This document shows, in pieces, positions 37,105 through 45,759 of a DNA stretch of 64,000 nt. A program made the translations under genes and the position numbers. Positions within the stretch are counted from its first letter, which is position 1. Each line of letters begins with the position of its first letter. The notes beneath the pieces were generated by a model that worked only from the letters and a program-made list of their open reading frames with translations, was not told the DNA's origin and did not search any database. Source of the stretch: Roseibium polysiphoniae (GTDB taxonomy: Bacteria; Pseudomonadota; Alphaproteobacteria; Rhizobiales; Stappiaceae); assembly GCF_014842925.1 (NCBI RefSeq), contig NZ_JACYXJ010000004.1, positions 372,001 to 436,000 of the forward strand, given 5' to 3'.

Positions 37105-37117
37105 GAAGGATGAAGTC

Positions 37118-37516
37118 ATGAGTGTTGATGCTGTAAGTGCGACCACGACGAGTTCAACGTCTGCAGCAAGTTCTGCGCAGGAACAGCTGACTGTCGACTA
37201 TGAGGCCTTTTTGCAGTTGATGATGGCGCAGATGCAAAACCAGGATCCTACTGATCCGGTGGATTCTTCCGAGCAGCTGGCCCAGCTGGCGAGCTTCTCG
37301 CAGGTTGAGCAGGCCATCGAGACAAATTCGAAGCTGGAAACCCTGCTGGCCAACATGTCCTTTGGCCAAGTTGATGATCTGCTTGGGCGTACTGTCACCG
37401 ATGCGAATGGTACGACGGGAACGGTCGAGTCGGTCGAGATCTATGATGATGGTACGGTGCTCGGTCTCGATACGGGCGAGGGCATTCTTCTTGGCAGCGG
37501 CGTGAAGATTTCCTGA
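37118..37516 (+). CDS. flgD: Hook cap scaffold protein FlgD
   Basis: FlgD caps the growing hook. The 132-residue protein has the conserved N-terminal core (TVDYEAFLQLMMAQMQNQDPTDPVDSSEQLAQLASFSQVEQAI) and a short C-terminal part. It lacks most of the tudor/FnIII-like domain of the 230-residue enterobacterial FlgD, as in other rhizobial-type FlgD. The ATG at 37118 with AAGGA upstream is chosen over extension into flbT. Confidence 0.94.
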   Translation: MSVDAVSATTTSSTSAASSAQEQLTVDYEAFLQLMMAQMQNQDPTDPVDSSEQLAQLASFSQVEQAIETNSKLETLLANMSFGQVDDLLGRTVTDANGTTGTVESVEIYDDGTVLGLDTGEGILLGSGVKIS

Positions 37517-37519
37517 GCC

Positions 37520-37786
37520 ATGAATGAAGTCGATGCACTTGATATGGTCAGGGCGGCGATCTGGACGATTATCGTCGGCTCCGCCCCGGCCATTGTCCCT
37601 GCGATGGTGGTCGGGATCGGCATTGCGCTGCTTCAGGCCCTGACGCAGGTTCAGGAAATCACCTTGACCTTCATTCCCAAGATCCTGGCGATCCTGGTGA
37701 TGATTATTGTTGCCGGGCCGTTCATTGGCGGTCAGTTGCACTATCTGACCGTGCTTGTCTACGGCCGGATCGAGAATGGTTTTTAG
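37520..37786 (+). CDS. fliQ: Flagellar export gate protein FliQ
   Basis: FliQ (88 residues) has two membrane helices (AIWTIIVGSAPAIVPAMVVGIGIALLQALTQVQE and FIPKILAILVMIIVAGPFI) with the conserved QEITLTFIPK loop. It starts 3 bases after flgD and ends the hook unit. It forms the export gate with FliP and FliR. Confidence 0.97.
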   Translation: MNEVDALDMVRAAIWTIIVGSAPAIVPAMVVGIGIALLQALTQVQEITLTFIPKILAILVMIIVAGPFIGGQLHYLTVLVYGRIENGF

Positions 37787-37815
37787 AGCAGTTTTCTGCA
37801 CGGAGCGCCGCTCTC

Positions 37816-37840
37816 CATGCTCGCGCAAGCTTCGGCTTGC
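37816..37840 (+). promoter_or_regulatory. Flagellar 15-bp element and hairpin upstream of flhA
   Basis: CATGCTCGCGCAAGC (37816-37830) matches the shared element at 12 of 15 positions and ends 46 bases before the flhA start. Its last six bases also form a perfect GCAAGC-TTCG-GCTTGC hairpin (37825-37840). The flagellin copy is flanked by the same two arms, with a longer spacer. No T-run follows, so it is unlikely to be a terminator for fliQ. Confidence 0.6.
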
Positions 37841-37876
37841 ATCCTCTCGAAAGTCCCAGGCTCACCGAGAGAATAG

Positions 37877-39967
37877 ATGTCCGACACCGCCCTGTCTTCG
37901 CCCGTCTCCGCCGCACCAGAAAATCGAAACGATGTCGGCTTCGCAATCGGAATCGTCATGATCCTGGCGGTTCTGTTTCTGCCAATCCCGACGTTTCTGA
38001 TTGATGTAGGTTTGGCCTTTTCCATCGCGCTCTCAGTGCTGATCCTGATGGTGGCACTCTGGATCGGCAAACCGCTCGAGTTTTCTTCCTTTCCGACTGT
38101 GCTCTTGATCGCGACGATGCTGCGGCTGTCTCTGAATATCGCAACCACCCGCGTCATCCTGGCCGATGGTCATGAAGGCCTGGATGCTGCCGGATACGTG
38201 ATCAATGGCTTTTCACAGTTCGTGATGAGCGGAGACTTTGTGATCGGGCTGATCGTGTTTGCGATCCTGATTACCGTCAACTTCCTGGTGATCACAAAGG
38301 GCGCGACGCGTATCGCCGAGGTTGGGGCACGCTTCACACTCGACTCCATCCCGGGCAAGCAGATGGCCATTGACGCGGATTTGTCGGCTGGCCTCATCAA
38401 TGACAAGGAAGCCCAGCGTCGGCGCAGCGAGCTTGAAGAAGAAAGCTCTTTCTTCGGTGCGATGGATGGTGCGTCCAAGTTCGTTCGCGGCGACGCGATC
38501 GCAGGTCTGATCATCACCGCCGTCAATATCCTCGGCGGAATGATTATTGGCGTGACGCGCTATGACATGAGCCCAGGCGATGCCGCCGACGTCTTTACCA
38601 AACTCTCGGTTGGCGACGGTCTGGTCTCCCAAATTCCTGCACTCGTCGTCTCACTTGCTGCAGGTCTGCTGGTGTCGAAGGGCGGCACACGCGGAACGAC
38701 GGACAAAGCCGTTCTGGGGCAATTGGGCGGCTATCCTCGCGCGCTCTTCGTGGCGGGTATTTTGATGGCGATCTTTGCCATAATGCCCGGCCTGCCGTTC
38801 TTGCCCTTTGCCATGCTCGCAGCTGTGATGGGCTTCACGGGGTATGCAATCCCCAAACGCCTGGCAGCCCGCAAGCTCGCCGAAGAAGAAAAAGCGGCGG
38901 CTGCTGCCGCGGTCAAGAAAGAAGAGTCGCGGGAATCGGTCAAGGAGTCTCTCAAAACCGCAGAGATCGAGCTTTGCCTTGGCAAACAGGTTGCCGGCCA
39001 GTTGCTCGCAAAGCATGGCGAGCTGTCGCGGCGCGTCGGAAAGATGCGGAGAAAGTTTGCCGAGCAATACGGATTTGTCGTTCCCGATATTCGGGTGACC
39101 GACAGTTTGACGCTTGATCCCAAGAGCTACCAGATCAAGATCCATGGCACCGTGGTCGTCATGCAGCAGCTGAAGGTGGGGGAGCTTCTCGTCATCTCGT
39201 CCAATGACGATAAGCTCCCTGTTCCTGGTGATCCGACGCGGGAACCGGCGTTTGGCATGCCTGCTTTCTGGGTGCCAGCAGCCTACCGTGAAGAACTCGT
39301 CAGGGGCGGTTTGACGCCGGCGGAAAACAACACGGTTATTCTGACCCACCTCAGCGAAGTCATTCGGAATAACCTGCCGCAGTTGCTCTCCTACAAGGAC
39401 ATGCGCAACCTGTTCGACCGACTGGATCCCGAATATCGCAAGCTGCTTGATGATATCTGCCCTGCACATACGTCCTATTCAGGTCTGCAGGCGGTTCTCA
39501 AGTTGCTGTTGGCCGAAAGGGTCTCGATCCGCAACCTTCATCTGATCCTTGAAGCCGTTGCAGAAATTGTACCGCACGTCAGAAGATCCGAGCAGGTCGT
39601 CGAGCATGTTCGCATGCGCGTTGCTCAGCAGATATGCGGGGACCTTGCCGAGGGCGGTCCGCTGAACATCCTCCGGCTCGGCAACCGCTGGGATCTGGTG
39701 TTCCATCAGAGCCTGAAGCGAGATGCCAAGGGTGAGGTCACCGAGTTCGATATCGAGCCTCAGCTTGTAGAAGAATTTGGTTCTCAGATGTCTGAGGCCG
39801 TCAAGAAGCACATGAATGAGGGCAAGCGTTTTGCCGTTGTCGCTGCGCCAGATGCGCGTCCCTATGTGCGGATGATTGTGGAGCGCATGTTCCCGACGCT
39901 TCCGGTTCTTTCCCATCTGGAGATTGCTCGAGGCGTTGATGTTCATGCTCTCGGCAGCGTTTCCTGA
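37877..39967 (+). CDS. flhA: Flagellar export protein FlhA
   Basis: FlhA (696 residues) is the nine-subunit ring of the flagellar type III export gate. It has an N-terminal membrane domain with eight helices and the FHIPEP-type region ([66 protein letters not shown], in sections of the family motif). A large cytoplasmic domain starts near residue 355. It overlaps fliR by one base (TGATG). It has its own promoter element. Confidence 0.98.
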   Translation: MSDTALSSPVSAAPENRNDVGFAIGIVMILAVLFLPIPTFLIDVGLAFSIALSVLILMVALWIGKPLEFSSFPTVLLIATMLRLSLNIATTRVILADGHEGLDAAGYVINGFSQFVMSGDFVIGLIVFAILITVNFLVITKGATRIAEVGARFTLDSIPGKQMAIDADLSAGLINDKEAQRRRSELEEESSFFGAMDGASKFVRGDAIAGLIITAVNILGGMIIGVTRYDMSPGDAADVFTKLSVGDGLVSQIPALVVSLAAGLLVSKGGTRGTTDKAVLGQLGGYPRALFVAGILMAIFAIMPGLPFLPFAMLAAVMGFTGYAIPKRLAARKLAEEEKAAAAAAVKKEESRESVKESLKTAEIELCLGKQVAGQLLAKHGELSRRVGKMRRKFAEQYGFVVPDIRVTDSLTLDPKSYQIKIHGTVVVMQQLKVGELLVISSNDDKLPVPGDPTREPAFGMPAFWVPAAYREELVRGGLTPAENNTVILTHLSEVIRNNLPQLLSYKDMRNLFDRLDPEYRKLLDDICPAHTSYSGLQAVLKLLLAERVSIRNLHLILEAVAEIVPHVRRSEQVVEHVRMRVAQQICGDLAEGGPLNILRLGNRWDLVFHQSLKRDAKGEVTEFDIEPQLVEEFGSQMSEAVKKHMNEGKRFAVVAAPDARPYVRMIVERMFPTLPVLSHLEIARGVDVHALGSVS

Positions 39968-40740
39968 TGCTGGCCGGAGCGCTGCTCAGCAGCTTCGGGA
40001 CCACGGTTTTGCTGGCGACGTTCCTGCTCTTCTGCAGGATCGGGGCATGTCTGATGATCATTCCGGGGTTCTCGAGCGACAGGGTCGCGATGCGGATCCG
40101 GCTGTTCATCGCCTTGTCCGTCACGCTTGCGCTCGCACCCATGTTGCTGCCGACCATGCAGGCAGCTTTGCCTGACCAGTCCCTGGTCACGGTTGGCGGA
40201 CTGATTGTCAGCGAGCTGTTCACGGGCTTTCTGATCGGGTTTCTCGGGCGCATTTTCTTCGTTGCCTTGGAGACGCTGGCGACCCTGGTCTCCATGGCAA
40301 TCGGGCTGTCCAACATGCCGGGAATGTCGATCGAAGGCAACGAGGCCCTGCCGCCGTTGGCCAGTCTGATGACCCTGACTGCCACGGCGATGATCTTCAT
40401 TACCAATCAGCACTGGGAGGTGCTTAAGGGACTCGCTGCCTCTTATGATACGTTGCCACCTGGTGGTGAGATTGATGTCATCTCTGGTCTCGAGCGTTTC
40501 ACCGATCAGCTTTCTTCCACTTTTGTGCTGGCCCTGCGCATCTGCAGTCCCTTCGTCGTCTACACGATTGTCGTCAATCTCGCGATCGGGATGGTCAACA
40601 AGCTCACACCTCAGATCCCCGTCTACTTCATCTCCATGCCCTTCGTCATTGCGGGTGGCATGTATCTCCTCTTCCTAGTCTCGGCTGAAGCAATCACGCT
40701 TTTCCTGGACGGTTATTTTACCTGGCTACAACTGGGCTGA
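39967..40740 (+). CDS. fliR: Flagellar export gate protein FliR
   Basis: FliR (257 residues) is a polytopic gate subunit. The conserved N-terminal RIGACLMIIPGFSSDRVAMRIRLFIALSVTLAL and the GFLIGFLGRIFFVALETLATLVSMAIGL region are clear. The NKLTPQIPVYFISMPFVIAGGMYLLFL stretch follows. It is translationally coupled to flhA. Confidence 0.97.
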   Translation: MLAGALLSSFGTTVLLATFLLFCRIGACLMIIPGFSSDRVAMRIRLFIALSVTLALAPMLLPTMQAALPDQSLVTVGGLIVSELFTGFLIGFLGRIFFVALETLATLVSMAIGLSNMPGMSIEGNEALPPLASLMTLTATAMIFITNQHWEVLKGLAASYDTLPPGGEIDVISGLERFTDQLSSTFVLALRICSPFVVYTIVVNLAIGMVNKLTPQIPVYFISMPFVIAGGMYLLFLVSAEAITLFLDGYFTWLQLG

Positions 40741-40744
40741 CCTG

Positions 40745-41173
40745 ATGAAAAAAAACACGCACGAAATTGCTCGGATGCTGAAACTGCAGCAACAGCTATG
40801 CCTTTTGTCTTCCTGGCTGCTTCAAAAACTGGATGCACAAGCAGAAGAACTGGTTGAGCGCGAAGAAAGGGTTCTGGACGCCCTCGCGAAAGGCGATCTG
40901 GCGCAGCAAGAGCGGTTTATTCGGAACGCCGCGCAGCGGCTGAAAACGATCGCCGAGGAGCAGGGAGAATTGACCGTCGCGCGTGCGAAGGTCGAGTGCG
41001 AGTACACGCGCCAGCGCATGATGCTGCAGGTCATTGAACAACGCCTGGCGCGTATGCGTGCGTCCGATCGACGGGTTGAGGAAGATAACCGCCTCTCCGA
41101 GCTTCTGTCGCAGCAGCTCGGCCGGCGAACACAAGCTTCCCGCAAGTTGCGAGGCATAGATTTCACAGGCTAG
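40745..41173 (+). CDS. Small coiled-coil flagellar protein (FliJ-like)
   Basis: The 142-residue protein is predicted to be almost wholly helical and coiled coil (residues about 15-130; EELVEREERVLDALAKGDLAQQERFIRNAAQRLKTIAEEQGELTVARAKVECEYTR in pieces). It is rich in Arg, Glu and Gln and has no signal or membrane segment. It lies 4 bases after fliR and before the rod-binding FlgJ gene. Size, fold and location resemble FliJ, the export stalk protein, which is otherwise missing from the window. Sequence identity to FliJ cannot be judged here. Confidence 0.55.
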   Translation: MKKNTHEIARMLKLQQQLCLLSSWLLQKLDAQAEELVEREERVLDALAKGDLAQQERFIRNAAQRLKTIAEEQGELTVARAKVECEYTRQRMMLQVIEQRLARMRASDRRVEEDNRLSELLSQQLGRRTQASRKLRGIDFTG

Positions 41174-41253
41174 CGAGCGTTCGTGGGGTCGAATTTTCGG
41201 CTCTGGTGTAACTCGCTCAGGTTCCTTCAAACATGCAGTTGGAGTTTTCTCTA

Positions 41254-41679
41254 ATGGCTATCTCTCCACCCTCAGACCTCATACTCGAGGTGTCCCGGGC
41301 AGCAGATCCCCTTGAGCTCAGGGAGGCCACGACAAAGCTCAGCCGTTTGTCTCGATCATCGGGGGCAGGCGAACTATCCTTCGCCGAGGCGATGGGGCCA
41401 GGTCAATTCCCCAGTTTTGCATCAACATCGTCGACACGAGATACCTCCAGCGTCGTCCGATCTGCATCCCAGTCGCCGGCCGAGAAATTCGAGGCCCTGG
41501 TTCTGCACCAGTTTGTGGAAACGATGCTGCCGGATGACGCCGGGCAGGTCTTTGGTGAAGGCGCGACCGGCGAGATCTGGAAATCGATGCTTGCGGAACA
41601 AGTTGGCAATCAGATCGCCGCCAGTGGCGGTGTCGGTATTGCAGATCTTCTCAGCACTACACTCAAGGACAACGCATGA
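41254..41679 (+). CDS. flgJ: Rod-binding protein (FlgJ N-terminal domain type)
   Basis: This 141-residue protein carries only the rod-binding domain: KFEALVLHQFVETMLPDDAGQVFGEGATGEIWKSMLAEQVGNQIAASGGVGIADLL. It is the family core without the C-terminal muramidase of enterobacterial FlgJ; the separate transglycosylase at 31688-32263 probably supplies that activity. The ATG at 41254 follows GGAG. The stop overlaps the next gene by 4 bases. Confidence 0.9.
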   Translation: MAISPPSDLILEVSRAADPLELREATTKLSRLSRSSGAGELSFAEAMGPGQFPSFASTSSTRDTSSVVRSASQSPAEKFEALVLHQFVETMLPDDAGQVFGEGATGEIWKSMLAEQVGNQIAASGGVGIADLLSTTLKDNA

Positions 41680-42089
41680 CGTCTGATCAAGCCCTGGAGC
41701 CTGCCGCTCCTCCCACCGCTGCTGTTTTGCCACAGGCTGCATTCGCTGCACTTACAACAGCTATCAAGCGTTCGATTTCGGCTGTTCGGGCAGAAACCCT
41801 GGCGCTTCGAAATGGCGAAAACAGAAGCTTGAAGACCTTCGAACATCGCAAAAGCCAGGCGTTGCTGGATCTTGCTCGTGCCCGGGCGTCTCTGCCGCCG
41901 GTGTTGCATGATCAGGAGGTGACAGATCTCTTGCAAGAACTGAAACATGATCTGTCTGAAAACATGGAGCTCCTGTCTCATCATATGAAGGCGATGAAGG
42001 AGATCACCGAGCTTCTGGCAAAGTCCATGCTCGAGGCGGATTCCGACGGAACCTACAGCCGGTTATCTCCAGGTGTTGCGCATGATTAA
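41676..42089 (+). CDS. flgN: FlgN-like flagellar chaperone
   Basis: The 137-residue helical protein lies directly after flgJ with a four-base overlap. Long amphipathic helices (LTTAIKRSISAVRAETLALRNGENRSLKTFEHRKSQALLDLARA, LQELKHDLSENMELLSHHMKAMKEI in parts) match the layout of FlgN, the export chaperone of FlgK and FlgL. The N-x-S-L-x-x-F-x-x-R-K-S-Q-x-L-L-D-L segment recalls the family. Assignment rests on fold, size and location. Confidence 0.65.
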   Translation: MTSDQALEPAAPPTAAVLPQAAFAALTTAIKRSISAVRAETLALRNGENRSLKTFEHRKSQALLDLARARASLPPVLHDQEVTDLLQELKHDLSENMELLSHHMKAMKEITELLAKSMLEADSDGTYSRLSPGVAHD

Positions 42090-42540
42090 GATGCTTGTTG
42101 TCGGCCTCTGGATGCCAATTGCCGCATTGGGGTCGAGCTATGCCACCGTCTACTGGATGAACGACAAGATGGCCGCTTCTGACGGGGAGACGGCCGGCCT
42201 TGGTGGTCTGGATTACGAGACAATACGCCCTGTCAATGTGCCGATCCTGTCTGACGGAGCATTGCAGGGTTATGTGGTTGCCAAGCTCGTCTTTACGGCT
42301 GACGCTGATGCGTTGAGGGAGCTTCCAGTGCCACCGCACCCGTTTCTCATCGATGAAGCCTTCCGCCGGATCTACGCGGACGAGGCACTGGATTTCAAAA
42401 GGCTCGAGCGCTACGACCTGGATGCGCTGACAAGCCATCTCAAAGGTGCTGCGAACCAGAGGATTGGATCCGATGTGGTTCAGGACGTGCTGGTGGAAGA
42501 GTTCAACTATTTCGACAAGGATGTCGTTATCACGCACTGA
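42082..42540 (+). CDS. Membrane-anchored FliL-like flagellar protein of unknown function
   Basis: The 152-residue protein has one N-terminal helix (MLVVGLWMPIAALGSSYATVYW) and a periplasmic domain of mixed alpha/beta. The strand GYVVAKLVFTADADALREL and the C-terminal IGSDVVQDVLVEEFNYFDKD resemble the FliL/SPFH-like fold in order and spacing. The true FliL is at 23202. The gene overlaps the flgN-like gene by 8 bases and ends the flhA unit. Its role, perhaps stator-associated, is inferred only. Confidence 0.6.
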   Translation: MIKMLVVGLWMPIAALGSSYATVYWMNDKMAASDGETAGLGGLDYETIRPVNVPILSDGALQGYVVAKLVFTADADALRELPVPPHPFLIDEAFRRIYADEALDFKRLERYDLDALTSHLKGAANQRIGSDVVQDVLVEEFNYFDKDVVITH

Positions 42541-42583
42541 TCCCATTCAGTGGATCTACGAGTTAGATTCTTATCCCTTTTGG

Positions 42584-42619
42584 CCGCGGAGGTATCGCAT
42601 CCTTCCGCGGTCTTCTTTT
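42584..42619 (+). terminator. Terminator between convergent flagellar units
   Basis: CCGCGGA (42584-42590) pairs with TCCGCGG (42604-42610) and is followed by TCTTCTTTT. It lies 44 bases after the last gene of the flhA unit and 93 bases before the end of the convergent motA unit. It probably ends the plus-strand transcript. Confidence 0.7.
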
Positions 42620-42711
42620 GTTCAGTTTGTCTGATTTGCTCTCAACATATGGACGTGCTGGCCAGATAGGCTGAATTGCCAAGGCGCATTCCGCACCCAC
42701 CTAAAGGGATT

Positions 42712-43161
42712 TCAGAGCCGGGAGTCTTGAAGAGCGGTCAGCAGGCGTTGCGTGTTGTCTTCTTCTTCATCATCGGCGTTTGAGCCGGTGAACTCGATAT
42801 ACGCCACATTCAGGGCGTTATCCGGGGAGCTCAAAATGAGGGTCAAGTAGACCCATACACCCATATTGAAGAACTCGAGGTCGAGGCCGATGGTGGGTGT
42901 CGTATCCCAATCAAGTTCGACGTTCGCACCCATGCCGTAGCGTAGGGTGCCTTCCTTGAAGAACAACTCCGCAGAGGACTTGATCAGGTCGGAGATATTG
43001 GCGTGTTTTTCGGTTCGGACGTAGGCAACAAGATCGATCACGTCCACCAGCTTCATTTCAGCTGTGAACGGCGCAAGCGCAACGGCAATCGCCTCTTTCC
43101 GGATGCGATCAGCGCTCTCCGAATTTAGCGGCTCACCGCGATCTTCTGATGATCCCTGCAT
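42712..43161 (-). CDS. Conserved hypothetical protein of the motA-flhB unit
   Basis: The 149-residue acidic protein has no signal peptide or membrane segment. A helical N-terminal half (ADRIRKEAIAVALAPFTAEMKLVDVIDLVAYVRTEKHANISDLIKSSAELFF in parts) is followed by a beta-rich half (LRYGMGANVELDWDTTPTIGLDLEFFNMGVWVYLTLIL) and an Asp/Glu tail. I start it at the ATG at 43161, after the flhB stop, since longer starts would lie in flhB. It is the last gene of the motA-fliM-DUF6468-fliN-fliG-flhB unit. I do not recognise the family. Confidence 0.75.
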   Translation of the reverse strand: MQGSSEDRGEPLNSESADRIRKEAIAVALAPFTAEMKLVDVIDLVAYVRTEKHANISDLIKSSAELFFKEGTLRYGMGANVELDWDTTPTIGLDLEFFNMGVWVYLTLILSSPDNALNVAYIEFTGSNADDEEEDNTQRLLTALQDSRL

Positions 43162-43186
43162 ACTTTCACTCTCGTGATACGCCAAG

Positions 43187-44263
43187 TTATACAACAGCGT
43201 CGACCCGGCGTGAGTACACGTAGCAGATGATTTCTGCAACCACCCTATAAAACTGAGCTGGAATCATGCGATCTATTTCAGCACTAGCAAAAAGCGACCT
43301 TGCAAGCTCACGATCTTCAATCACAGGTATCTCATTTTCCTCTGCGATTTGCCGGATCTTGAGCGCGATCAGGTCCTGTCCTTTCGCAACCACGACAGGC
43401 GCGGCCATGGAGTCGCTGTCATATCGCAGCGCGACGGCAAAATGCGTTGGGTTGGCGACGACCAATGTTGCCTTGGGAACGGCGGACATCATGCGGTTAC
43501 GAGCTCGATCCCTGGCGAGAGATCTCTGACGCGCCTTGACGATCGGGTCGCCCTCGGCCTGTTTGTGCTCGTCTTTGATGTCCTGCTTGCTCATGCGCAG
43601 GTTCTTGCGCCAATGGCTTCGTGACCAGGCGATGTCCACTGCCACAAGCACGATTGTCACGATGCAAACGCCAGAGACGAGTTTCATCGAGATCTGCAAG
43701 ATCAGCTCCGGGAGCGTGCTGGGATCGCTGAACATGGCGCTCACCAGACCTGTTTGGCTTGCCTGGAATTGCAGAAACGCAACCGCGCTGACGGTCGAGA
43801 ACTTGAAGACCGCTTTGAGGAATTCGACGAATCCCTGCGCACCGAATATACGGTTCCAGCCCTTGATCGGGGAGAGCCGCGATCCATCAGGCTTGATCCG
43901 GTGCAGCACCAGCCGGGGTTTGTTCTGCATGAACGCAGAGGTGAGGCCCGCAAGCGCGATGATTGTGACAATGGGCGCAAGGAAACGCCCGATCTCCAAC
44001 GAGATCGCGTGGGACAAGAGAAGTGCATCAGCGCCATTTCCTAGTTTGTAACCTCCGGCCTTGTCGATCATCTGCATCAGTTGGGCCGCGAGGCTCGAGA
44101 CGCTGGAGGAAAGGACAAAGCTTCCTATAAGCAAGACTGCCAGGAAAGATGCGAAGACCGGGGCTTCTTTAGAAGTTGGTGTGTTGCCCTTCTCGATCGC
44201 GTCCTGGATTTTTTTCTCGGTTGGCTCCTCTGTTTTTGAGTCTTTATCCTGATCGTCTGACAT
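43187..44263 (-). CDS. flhB: Flagellar export switch protein FlhB
   Basis: FlhB (358 residues) switches export from hook to filament substrates. Four membrane helices occupy residues about 35-210. The cytoplasmic domain has the self-cleaving NPTH site (VVANPTHFAVALRYD, near residue 265), DIKDEHKQAEGDP and the C-terminal IPVIEDRELARSLFASAEIDRMIPAQFYRVVAEI. All expected elements are present, so cleavage should be normal. Confidence 0.97.
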   Translation of the reverse strand: MSDDQDKDSKTEEPTEKKIQDAIEKGNTPTSKEAPVFASFLAVLLIGSFVLSSSVSSLAAQLMQMIDKAGGYKLGNGADALLLSHAISLEIGRFLAPIVTIIALAGLTSAFMQNKPRLVLHRIKPDGSRLSPIKGWNRIFGAQGFVEFLKAVFKFSTVSAVAFLQFQASQTGLVSAMFSDPSTLPELILQISMKLVSGVCIVTIVLVAVDIAWSRSHWRKNLRMSKQDIKDEHKQAEGDPIVKARQRSLARDRARNRMMSAVPKATLVVANPTHFAVALRYDSDSMAAPVVVAKGQDLIALKIRQIAEENEIPVIEDRELARSLFASAEIDRMIPAQFYRVVAEIICYVYSRRVDAVV

Positions 44264-44301
44264 ATATTTATCCGGCTAATAGGTCGGCCGCGATGGCCGA
44301 C

Positions 44302-45336
44302 CTAGTTGAAGAATGCGCCTTCGTCCTGCTTCGGATTGAGCTCAACCTCGCCGCGGCTCGCCATTTCGAGCGCCAGGTTGGTGATCGCGCTGCGCGCTTC
44401 CAGCACATCTCTCTGTGCCGCTGGTTCGCCGCCGGCAAGTTCATGCTCGGCAATGCGGCGTGCACGTGAGGTCAGCGAAGATAGAATGACCTCACGGAAA
44501 TTCGCGTCGGTACCCTTGAGTGCCATGACAATCCGGTCCGTCGGAATCTGATCGAAGATCGCCATCCGTGTGCGTGCATTGAGATTGACGATGTCGTCGA
44601 AGGTGAAGAGGAGGCCTTTCAACAATTCGGCGGTCTTCGGTCGAACGTCATTGAGGTTCTCGAGTGCATCCTCCATGTGATCGCGGTCCATCTTGTTGAG
44701 GATGTCCGCCATTCTCGCGTAGGAATCTGCCTCGAGCGTGCCCGAGAGATTGAGCATGAAGTCTTCATGCATGGTTTTCTCGATTTCCCGCATGATCTCC
44801 GGCACGACGGCCTTGATCGACAGCATGCGGCGCACCAGCTCATTTCTGAGTTGAGGGTTGATCTGACCGAGAACCTTTGCCGCAGCGCTGGGTTTGATCT
44901 TGGTCAGGATCAGAGCAGCGGTTTGCGGATGTTCCTTTAGAAGGTAGTTCGCAAACACGGTTTCCGACACGGTGGCCAACCGATCCCAGATCGATCGATT
45001 GGAGTTGCCCAGAACGTCGGACATGATGTCGGCGAGCTGCTCTTCCGGCAGAACGCCCTCGAGCATTTTCTCGACTTCTCCAGCGGAACCATAAAGGTTC
45101 GCGCCATCAGAGAACTGCTTGATGAATTCATCAGCAAGCTTGTCGATTTCCGCCGACGGCACGCTGCCGAGCTGCGCTGCCGTCACGGTGATCAGGCGGA
45201 TTTCCTCCTGATCGAAGTGTTGCAGCAACTTCGCAGAGTTCGTCTTGCCGAGTGACAGCAGCAGTGCTGCGACCTTCTCCACCCCGTTGAGAGGTTTTGC
45301 CGGCAGGTTCGTCGTCATTTGTACGGTCGCATTCAT
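44302..45336 (-). CDS. fliG: Flagellar motor switch protein FliG
   Basis: FliG (344 residues) is the rotor protein that contacts the stator. The N-terminal domain (KVAALLLSLGKTNSAKLLQHFDQEEIRLIT), the middle domain (EHPQTAALILTKIKPSAAAKVLGQINPQLRNELVRRML) and the C-terminal torque domain (FTFDDIVNLNARTRMAIFDQIPTDRIVMALKGTD, LTSRARRIAEHEL) are all present. It lies in the motA operon between fliN and flhB. Confidence 0.97.
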   Translation of the reverse strand: MNATVQMTTNLPAKPLNGVEKVAALLLSLGKTNSAKLLQHFDQEEIRLITVTAAQLGSVPSAEIDKLADEFIKQFSDGANLYGSAGEVEKMLEGVLPEEQLADIMSDVLGNSNRSIWDRLATVSETVFANYLLKEHPQTAALILTKIKPSAAAKVLGQINPQLRNELVRRMLSIKAVVPEIMREIEKTMHEDFMLNLSGTLEADSYARMADILNKMDRDHMEDALENLNDVRPKTAELLKGLLFTFDDIVNLNARTRMAIFDQIPTDRIVMALKGTDANFREVILSSLTSRARRIAEHELAGGEPAAQRDVLEARSAITNLALEMASRGEVELNPKQDEGAFFN

Positions 45337-45351
45337 GTCGGGGGATTACCC

Positions 45352-45759
45352 TCAAGCTTCCAAAGCCCCGGTCTGGGCGCTGATGATTTCGGTCAGGGAA
45401 ACGCCAAAGCGCGAGTTGTCATCTTCAACAACCACGACTTCACCGCGGGCAATCACGCGGCCATTGACCACAATGTCGATGGGCTCGCCAACGCGGTGGT
45501 TCAGCGGAATAACAGCGCCGCGACCAAGCTTGAGCAGGTTGGAGACCAGCATCGTTGCTGAACCGAGAACGACCTGAATGTTGACCGGAATGCCGAGGAT
45601 CGTATCCAGATTGCGGTCGTCACCCATAAGGTCTGCGCCATGATCCTTGTCGCCGTTGTCAGGGCTCTCGACCTTGGCGAATGTCGCAGCGCTGGCCGGG
45701 TTGACCTTTGGTTCGGCATCCTGAGGTACGTGGTCGATAATTGTGTCGTCGTTGTTCAT
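45352..45759 (-). CDS. fliN: Flagellar motor switch protein FliN
   Basis: FliN (135 residues) has an acidic N-terminal arm and the C-terminal SpoA fold: ILGIPVNIQVVLGSATMLVSNLLKLGRGAVIPLNHRVGEPIDIVVNGRVIARGEVVVVEDDNSRFGVSLTEII, split here across the family motif. The ATG at 45759 overlaps the stop of the preceding gene (TGATG). Confidence 0.96.
   Translation of the reverse strand: MNNDDTIIDHVPQDAEPKVNPASAATFAKVESPDNGDKDHGADLMGDDRNLDTILGIPVNIQVVLGSATMLVSNLLKLGRGAVIPLNHRVGEPIDIVVNGRVIARGEVVVVEDDNSRFGVSLTEIISAQTGALEA

Noticed and set aside
42541..42711. Small gene between the convergent flagellar units
   Set aside because: Only a terminator hairpin is convincing; the short open frames have neither ribosome site nor protein-like composition.
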